NCBI GenBank assembly: GCA_017539045.1
Contig: JAFYHS010000013.1
Span: forward strand, 1-49,105
Source of the DNA: Bacteroidales bacterium
GTDB lineage: Bacteria; Bacteroidota; Bacteroidia; Bacteroidales; F082
Direction of reading: 5' to 3'
DNA: 49,105 bases
The notes below the pieces were generated by a model. That model was not told where the DNA came from, searched no databases, and saw only the letters and a list, made by a program, of their open reading frames with translations. Of the stretch, positions 43,636 to 49,105 are shown in pieces. The translations under genes and the position numbers were made by a program. The number at the start of each line of letters is the position of its first letter. Within the stretch, counting starts at the first letter, position 1.

Positions 43636-45159
43636 CTATTTCACAATAACTCTGCCGTGATAAACAGTTCCTGATTTGCAGATGATTGTAATGTTGTACA
43701 ATCCAATAACAGGAATCCCACTCAATAAAGGATGTGACAGTCCGACATCATGACGAATCATATTACCCTGTGCATCAACAAAGATAACCTCCGAAATCAC
43801 TTCATCATCAGGTATCATTACAGTAAAGGACTCATTTCTGTTGACAGGATTGGGGAATAACACAATTTGTGCAGTATTATTCTGGCTTGCGAATTCGACA
43901 GGATATGGTTGATTATATTCACCCACAATTCCGTTTTCTGTAAATGCTAATCGAGTGTCACTTTCCATGCTCAAAAAACTGTCATTAGTATTAATGCATT
44001 TAAATGAGATATCATCACCTTTCTGACCACTAATGGTCATCATTACATAATACCTATCCAATGATTCGATGTAGAAAGCTCTACCACTACCACGACATTC
44101 TCCATCAACAAAAGCACCTAACTCAATTTCATCAGTTCTTTGTTCCTCTCCGTTAATTTTGATAATTGCCATCAAACACATATTGTCAGCATATCCATGT
44201 ACGTTGCTGTTCCAATGTTTCACTATACTTTCAGCGATTGGTGTAACTTGAGCCCTAGTATTTGAAAACACCAAAGTCTTATTGTTTGTCGAATTTGAAT
44301 AGTAAAGGTATCCATTACCAGGAGAAAGGGTAAAAGAAGAAGGCTGCCAACCTATCCCAGGAAAGTACTGTGCATAACCCTCCTGGCTTTTAAGGATATC
44401 ATTAACTGAAGGGACAAAATCTCCAAGAGCAGAAGATATGTTTTGGGTTTGATTAACCGGGTAACCAATCCAATTCCATTGGTATGAAAGAGTAATAGGA
44501 TGGTCCTCAGGAGAGGCCAAAACTCCTGTCACTGATAAAGGGCATGAATTTGTCACATCAATTTTATACCCTTCTTCGTTTGTAATTGAAATGTTGCCCA
44601 CCCATTGGTTCATAAAGGACATATACTGAGCATAGGATTCCTTGCTTTTAATCATAATGCCATTACTTCCAAGGCAATTCTCCAACTGTTCCAATCCATT
44701 ATTACCATTCATTTCAATTGGTGTCGACCACCAAGTCCAACCAGCGGCCAGAGTACTTGTCTGCGTCATCGTCTGCTCGACTGCAAACACCAACTCAACG
44801 GGGCTGTTGGGGGTGCCGTAGCCTTCCTCTTGGCCAGTCAATGTGGTGGTGCAGTTGGTATACTCCTGCTCACCGTCATAGAACTTAAAGGTAAACTCGT
44901 CGGGGTTGGTCTCGCCTTCGTTATAGAAAGCTTGGATCCAGAAATTGCCATCGGTGTGGATGGTAGCCAAGCCGCGCAACTCGGTGCCCACAAAGGCGCC
45001 CAGCGTACCGGCTTCCTGGACCGTTTCGCCCAGTGTCACCTTTGCAACGATCGGTGTGTTACTGCTCTTAGCATGAGAATCAGGGGTACCCCAATTTTGT
45101 GCACTTGTCACTCCGCAGAGGAACAGTGCAGCAACCATTAGTAGTAGAATCTTTTTCAT
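43636..45159 (-). CDS. T9SS cargo protein with both shared modules
   Basis: 507 residues. Signal peptide (MKKILLLMVAALFLCGVTSA). Order: a first GAF-type module ~30-130 (GTLGAFVGTELRGLATI, FTFKFYDGEQEY); the duplicated W-rich module 137-300 (LAAGWTWWSTP ... ILKSQEGYAQYFPGIGW ... PGNGYLYYSN); a second GAF-type module ~313-425 (IELGAFVDGECRGSGRAFYI); and a type A T9SS tail ~428-507 (LFPNPVN ... YHGRVIVK). DNA for residues 1-136 is GC-rich and for the rest AT-rich, with the switch at the start of the W-rich module. Own promoter upstream. Probably an extracellular binding protein. Confidence 0.85.
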   Translation of the reverse strand: MKKILLLMVAALFLCGVTSAQNWGTPDSHAKSSNTPIVAKVTLGETVQEAGTLGAFVGTELRGLATIHTDGNFWIQAFYNEGETNPDEFTFKFYDGEQEYTNCTTTLTGQEEGYGTPNSPVELVFAVEQTMTQTSTLAAGWTWWSTPIEMNGNNGLEQLENCLGSNGIMIKSKESYAQYMSFMNQWVGNISITNEEGYKIDVTNSCPLSVTGVLASPEDHPITLSYQWNWIGYPVNQTQNISSALGDFVPSVNDILKSQEGYAQYFPGIGWQPSSFTLSPGNGYLYYSNSTNNKTLVFSNTRAQVTPIAESIVKHWNSNVHGYADNMCLMAIIKINGEEQRTDEIELGAFVDGECRGSGRAFYIESLDRYYVMMTISGQKGDDISFKCINTNDSFLSMESDTRLAFTENGIVGEYNQPYPVEFASQNNTAQIVLFPNPVNRNESFTVMIPDDEVISEVIFVDAQGNMIRHDVGLSHPLLSGIPVIGLYNITIICKSGTVYHGRVIVK

Positions 45160-45194
45160 ATTGTTTAGTTTATACTTTTATGCATATTAGACTG

Positions 45195-45202
45195 CAAAGA
45201 TA
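45195..45202 (-). promoter_or_regulatory. -7 box TATCTTTG of the two-cargo operon
   Basis: TATCTTTG on the minus strand, 35 bases above the ATG at 45159. A TTG at 45223-45225, 20 bases further, may be the -33 element. Confidence 0.65.
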
Positions 45203-45236
45203 AAACATAGTTAAATATCTTGCAAGAACTTTTCAT

Positions 45237-45261
45237 AAAAAACGAGCCTTTGGCTTTTTTT
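45237..45261 (-). terminator. Weak terminator after the C10 protease gene
   Basis: AGCC / GGCT four-bp stem with a TTT loop between A-rich and T-rich runs. Short, so only tentative. Confidence 0.4.
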
Positions 45262-45309
45262 GAGGAGTTTTCTCCTTAATTGAAGGGGCGCATAGGCGGT
45301 CTCCCCTCT

Positions 45310-47934
45310 CTACTGCCCTATCAATAGCGTCTTTCTCTCACTGGCGGTAGAATGGTAGACGTAGCCCTTGCCAGGCACGAGAGTCGTAAGGTCACCGGTC
45401 CACTCCCCACCGTTGTAAGTGGCGGTGCCTTCCTGACCGATGATTTGGTCGTTTTGGGCTGGCATGAAGCTACCAAGAACGGTGGCGATGTCGGCGGGTT
45501 GCATTCCCATATAGCCAAACCAATTATAGCCCTGCAAGATACTGATGCCGGCAGCGGTCACAGGCATACCCGTAAGGGTGAACGTGTCCGCCTCCTGGGT
45601 CGCGATCCTGTACATCTGTCCTGGGACGAAGTCCTGCAGTGTACCGCTCCATTGGCCGTTCTCGCAGCGCGCAAAGCCACCGTCTTGCGATTTAATGAGG
45701 ATGCCGTTGCTGCCAATGGCAGCCTCCAACTCAGCCAAGGTCGTCGTCACGACGGGCGTCCACCAGGTCCAGGTGGCGGCCAACTCGACGGTTTGGGTGA
45801 CGAGACCGGGGACCGTCACGGTGACGCTGTTGGATGGATCCGTCTCGCCGCCATAGTAGTTGGTCGTCATATGGTAGGTATAAGTTCCGTCGGCCAAGCC
45901 GCTGTCGGTATAATGCGTGTCGGCGATGGCATTGGCTATGGCCTCATCGTTGCGGTAGAGGTTGTAGGTGTAAGTGCCGTCGGTGAGGTAGGTGCGGATT
46001 AAGAAAGCCGAATTGCCCATAACACCAACCCATGAAGTAGGTGCTGTGGAATAATAGTTGCCCTCTTCACCCTGATAAGAAGTAAATGCCGCAGGATAGT
46101 TTCTAGCCACCGGGTCATACATGAACACCCATAGATCTTGAGAAGGGTCAATAGTAATTGTATTGGGCAGATCAATGTCAATCCAACCCAAGACATCAAC
46201 TGATATAGTTTGCTGAAGTACCTGTGTCTGTGGATGGTCGGAATCAGTACCCTCGTACACAAACAACTGATATGCACCAGTTTCTTTAGCGAAAAATGAC
46301 ACTTTATAGACTGCCATGTCATCATAAGCACTTAAGACGGATGTTGGATAACGATGGCCCCAGTAAATACAGGTCGTTCCATTATTGAAGCCCATCGATG
46401 AGCTTGTATTATTAGCATTACCATATGTCAACGTTGCCGACGGTGTTTCAGGATAGCACCATTCGGGCGTTGTCCAAGTGAGGTTGACCGAGTTACCGTA
46501 GACAATAACAGATAAGTCATCGACCATGGGTGTTTGATAGTCTACTGTGACCGTCACCTCGTTGGAAGACAGCGACAAGTCCCCATTGGCATCAACACTT
46601 CGCACAAAGTAGACATTATCGCCAAAGAGCGCTATGTCATCATAAGTCGTTGAAGTCGTGGTTCCAATCAGACTCATATTGCGGTAAATTTTATAGTTGG
46701 CCGCACCATCGGCAGCCGTCCAAGCGAGCGTCACGTTACGGCCATCCTGCGTGAAGGTCAGATTAGCTGGAGCACTAGCAGTGCATTCCGATGGATGGAT
46801 TCCGAAAATTGCACCTTGTCCTTCATTGTATATGCCATTGCTGCCCGAGCCTATACCGCCAGGGCCAGGATTCAGGTTGTTGACGAGGTAATACTCGTCG
46901 CAATAGCCGCTCCAACCCCAGTTGAAATGGAAATAATCATCGCTATTGTATCCATCGCAGACGAAAGAGTGGCCGCCTCCAGAACCCGTGCCATGGTATT
47001 GGATAGGTCGGTTCAAATCCAATTCGGCTTTCAGCATGGCAATCCATACATCGTCCTCATATCCAGAGCGGTCAACATGTATGGTCTCTGACGAGTAGTT
47101 GAAATAATTCTTTAAAGCGTCGGCAACTACAGGAGTAGAGGCGCCACTGCCACCTGGAGTGTAATTCATTTCCACTGAAACGCCGCAATGGTACATCAGT
47201 TTCGCCACTGCTTGTCTCTGTGCATCGGTACTGGAGCTTCCGTACGTATTGGTCATATTGTTCCAATCGTAGTAGGTGATTTGGAAATCGGCTGATTGCG
47301 TGCCGTATTCGGGATGATCTCTTGGGATGTAGAAATGGCCACCTATTCCATGTTCGGGGTAGTTCCAGTATTTCATCACTTGCGCCATTGCGGTGGCCAC
47401 GCAACCTGTTACAGAGCCACCAGGACAAAGTAAGTTGTATGGATTCCCTTGATCCCATCGGGTTTGAATCAAAGGTTCAACAACAGTAGTCGCCCTGCCC
47501 GTTTCAGGATTTCCTTCGGCCAAGTCGCGCCACTGTTGCGCCACTTCGTTAGAAGCTCTTGTCTGATGCTCTATCGCATATTGTATGCCATCGCTGTATT
47601 CCTGGATCCAGGCCCTTTTATTCTCGGGCATATCCTCTGCATCAAACCCACCATTCAGCGAGTAGCCCAGCACGGGCTGCACGCGGCTGTCGGCTGACAT
47701 CAGGACGAAGCTTTGGTCGGTGCTGAAGACATAGACGTTGTTGAAGCCGGTGGCTGAGGTGAGGTCAGTGAGGTCGGCTGTCTTGGCGCCGTTGTTGTCG
47801 AGGAAGGTGGTGGCTGCACGGCGGGCTGTCTCACGGCTCACAGGTTGGGCGAGGCACATCGTCGGCATGATGCTCATGAAAAGGAACATCGCACCGAGTG
47901 CCAGCAAAGATGGGAGGAATGCTTTCTGTTTCAT
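45310..47934 (-). CDS. C10 (streptopain-type) cysteine protease, secreted
   Basis: 874 residues from ATG at 47934; an upstream ATG at 47976 lies above the -7 box. Signal peptide to ~residue 29 (CLAQ). A propeptide ~30-150 (SRETARRAATTFL) precedes the catalytic domain. The nucleophile Cys178 is in SVTGCVATAMAQVMKYW and His322 in GGGHSFVCDGYNSDDYFHFN, the SpeB/interpain signatures. Fibronectin-like and carbohydrate-binding-like modules follow (~400-700). The C-terminus, 718-874, is the duplicated W-rich module (LAATWTWWTP ... GYNWFGYMG ... PGKGYVYHS) ending KTLLIGQ. There is no type A sorting tail. Likely a proteolytic factor acting outside the cell. Confidence 0.92.
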   Translation of the reverse strand: MKQKAFLPSLLALGAMFLFMSIMPTMCLAQPVSRETARRAATTFLDNNGAKTADLTDLTSATGFNNVYVFSTDQSFVLMSADSRVQPVLGYSLNGGFDAEDMPENKRAWIQEYSDGIQYAIEHQTRASNEVAQQWRDLAEGNPETGRATTVVEPLIQTRWDQGNPYNLLCPGGSVTGCVATAMAQVMKYWNYPEHGIGGHFYIPRDHPEYGTQSADFQITYYDWNNMTNTYGSSSTDAQRQAVAKLMYHCGVSVEMNYTPGGSGASTPVVADALKNYFNYSSETIHVDRSGYEDDVWIAMLKAELDLNRPIQYHGTGSGGGHSFVCDGYNSDDYFHFNWGWSGYCDEYYLVNNLNPGPGGIGSGSNGIYNEGQGAIFGIHPSECTASAPANLTFTQDGRNVTLAWTAADGAANYKIYRNMSLIGTTTSTTYDDIALFGDNVYFVRSVDANGDLSLSSNEVTVTVDYQTPMVDDLSVIVYGNSVNLTWTTPEWCYPETPSATLTYGNANNTSSSMGFNNGTTCIYWGHRYPTSVLSAYDDMAVYKVSFFAKETGAYQLFVYEGTDSDHPQTQVLQQTISVDVLGWIDIDLPNTITIDPSQDLWVFMYDPVARNYPAAFTSYQGEEGNYYSTAPTSWVGVMGNSAFLIRTYLTDGTYTYNLYRNDEAIANAIADTHYTDSGLADGTYTYHMTTNYYGGETDPSNSVTVTVPGLVTQTVELAATWTWWTPVVTTTLAELEAAIGSNGILIKSQDGGFARCENGQWSGTLQDFVPGQMYRIATQEADTFTLTGMPVTAAGISILQGYNWFGYMGMQPADIATVLGSFMPAQNDQIIGQEGTATYNGGEWTGDLTTLVPGKGYVYHSTASERKTLLIGQ

Positions 47935-47963
47935 CGGAAATAAATAATTGACTTCATTAACTG

Positions 47964-47995
47964 CAAAAGTATACATAATTGTTTAATACCACAAA
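47964..47995 (-). promoter_or_regulatory. Promoter of the C10 protease gene
   Basis: TACTTTTG (47964-47971) with TTTG at 47992-47995, 20 bases apart on the minus strand, a close fit to the Bacteroidota consensus. It decides the ATG at 47934. Confidence 0.75.
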
Positions 47996-48026
47996 ATAAA
48001 CTATTTATTTTGTTTATTCATGTTAA

Positions 48027-48057
48027 ACAAAAAAAAGGCCGCCCCGCGGGGCGGCCT
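48027..48057 (-). terminator. Strong terminator after the right-edge gene
   Basis: Perfect 10-bp GC stem AGGCCGCCCC / GGGGCGGCCT with GC at the turn (48036-48057), followed on the minus strand by a T run. Confidence 0.9.
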
Positions 48058-48072
48058 CATTGGTTTCAGTCA

Positions 48073-49105
48073 TCACTGCTGCCTATCATAGACATAACCA
48101 TGTCCAGGCAGCAGGGTGGCGAGGTTGCCGCTCCAGCTGCTGCCATTGTAGGTGGCGGTGTTGCCATTCTTGTCGGTGATGGTATCGCCGCTGGCGGGCG
48201 TGATGCCGAGGCTGCCGAGGGCCGTGACGATGTCGGCGGACTGCGCACCCGTGTATCCGAACCAGTTGTAGCCAGTCAGAATGGTCAGGCTGACACCCGT
48301 GGCGGGCGTGCCGCTCATGGTGAGGCTCACGGACGACGTGGCCTCGATCTTGTACATCTGGCCTGCGGCAATCTCCGTCAACGTGCCGCTCCACTGGCCG
48401 TTCTCGTAACGGGCGAAGCCGTCGCCTTGCGTGTTGATGAGGACGGCGTTGCCGCCAAGGGCCTCCTCGAGTTGCCCAAGCGTCATCGCCTTGGTCGGCG
48501 TCCACCAGTTCCAGCCCGCGGCCAAGGTGGGATAGACCTCGCCGTTGAGGCCGACGTTGCTGGTGACGTCGCCCGTCGTGACGGAAAGTGTCTCGTTGTA
48601 GAAGCCTTGTCCGAGGCCGCCCTTGAGACGAACGTAGACGTTCGCGGTCAGAAGGTCCGTGGTCGGGTTGGTCGGGTTACTGGGATTGGTGCCGCCTTCG
48701 CCTTCCACGATGGTGATGTCGTCGACATAGAGCAGATGCTGGTCGGTGCAGTCGTAGTGGCGAATGGCAACATAGCCTTGGCCACTGTAGGCGCTTAGGT
48801 CGACAGTGTACTCGTTCCAGCTATTGTCGCTCAATGTCACGGTCAACAGCGTTTCCGTGAAGCTGCTGGCACTGGTGTTGCCCGACGTCGACAATACCAC
48901 GGAGAACTTCTCCGCGGGATAGTTGCTCATACGTGATGCCGCATAGAAGGCAAAGCTCCCGCCAAGTTCTATCTGCGGGGAGACAAGGTAGTTGTCGGGA
49001 GTGACTGCCGTGCCCGAGCCGCCTGACGTGGAAGCGGAGATGTAGGACTCGGAAAGCATCATGCCGGAAGAGGAGTTGTGGCATTCCGGGACAATCTGGT
49101 TTCCG
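48073..49105 (-). CDS. Secreted adhesin-domain protein, N-terminus beyond window
   Basis: The frame is open to the right edge, so the start is missing. Visible residues ~1-135 match the cleaved-adhesin / choice-of-anchor-J domain of gingipain-type proteins (TPDNYLVSPQIELGGSFAFY, SAYSGQGYVAIRHYDCTDQH, LLYVDDITIVEG). A linker and short beta region (~145-190) lead to the duplicated W-rich module in the last 150 residues (LAAGWNWWTP ... GYNWFGYTGAQSADI ... GHGYVYDRQQ). The protein stops there, without a T9SS type A tail. A strong terminator follows. It is closest in module content to the C10 protease gene next to it, which may share its origin. Function unknown beyond surface/extracellular location. 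Confidence 0.85.
   Translation of the reverse strand, partial: GNQIVPECHNSSSGMMLSESYISASTSGGSGTAVTPDNYLVSPQIELGGSFAFYAASRMSNYPAEKFSVVLSTSGNTSASSFTETLLTVTLSDNSWNEYTVDLSAYSGQGYVAIRHYDCTDQHLLYVDDITIVEGEGGTNPSNPTNPTTDLLTANVYVRLKGGLGQGFYNETLSVTTGDVTSNVGLNGEVYPTLAAGWNWWTPTKAMTLGQLEEALGGNAVLINTQGDGFARYENGQWSGTLTEIAAGQMYKIEATSSVSLTMSGTPATGVSLTILTGYNWFGYTGAQSADIVTALGSLGITPASGDTITDKNGNTATYNGSSWSGNLATLLPGHGYVYDRQQ

Noticed and set aside
47935-47976. Longer start for the C10 protease at 47976
   Set aside because: It lies upstream of a well-spaced TTTG / TACTTTTG promoter, so would not be transcribed.

Overview
The window looks like chromosomal DNA of an anaerobic Bacteroidales bacterium that carries a type IX secretion system (T9SS). 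Three things point there. Many genes are preceded by the Bacteroidota -7 box TAnnTTTG rather than a Shine-Dalgarno sequence. The T9SS genes sprA and sprE/porW, TonB with a Glu-rich linker, and secreted proteins with T9SS-type C-terminal tails are present. Pyruvate:ferredoxin oxidoreductase and an iron-sulfur L-serine dehydratase fit anaerobic amino-acid and pyruvate fermentation. Species cannot be named from the sequence alone.

Layout. 1-2757: 5' part of a large secreted multi-module surface protein, cut by the left edge. 3021-12518 (mostly minus strand): sdaA, tRNA-Ala, a DUF559 protein between hairpin repeats, then a tight block sprE/porW - bactofilin - folE - fabD - S41 protease, preceded by a membrane pseudokinase-like gene. 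12732-18237 (plus): pheT, a sigma-54-type AAA+ activator, lptE, a TPR-like protein and secG, with overlaps or short gaps. 18293-21586 (minus): an AT-rich accessory island holding a REP-associated transposase whose reading frame contains REP palindromes, an overlapping AAA ATPase / possible nuclease pair, and a GIY-YIG protein. 21671-25213: nifJ (PFOR), divergent from a Cys/Met/Glu-rich lipoprotein. 26020-35681 (plus): ruvA - sprA - gcvH - vanZ-like, then tonB. 35732-41757: uvrC, thiL, a CAT-anticodon tRNA, a HAD hydrolase, dusB and a CPBP protease. 41807-49105 (minus): a cluster of exported, modular proteins, namely a small protein with a C-terminal membrane tail, two T9SS cargo proteins of 507 residues each, a C10 (streptopain-type) cysteine protease, and a right-edge adhesin-like protein.

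How it fits together. SprA is the outer-membrane T9SS translocon and SprE/PorW an accessory lipoprotein; the edge and right-hand genes are plausible cargo. Three cargo proteins share a C-terminal or internal module that is itself an internal duplication (WNWW...GxMYxI / NWFGY...GKGYVY), and two share a second module (GAFxGExCRG). Base composition changes sharply at module borders inside these genes, suggesting module shuffling. The AAA ATPase/nuclease/GIY-YIG island is the best candidate for an undescribed, possibly defensive, system.

No stretch over about 300 bases is without a gene or RNA; the longer gaps hold promoters, terminators or palindromic repeats, which are listed.
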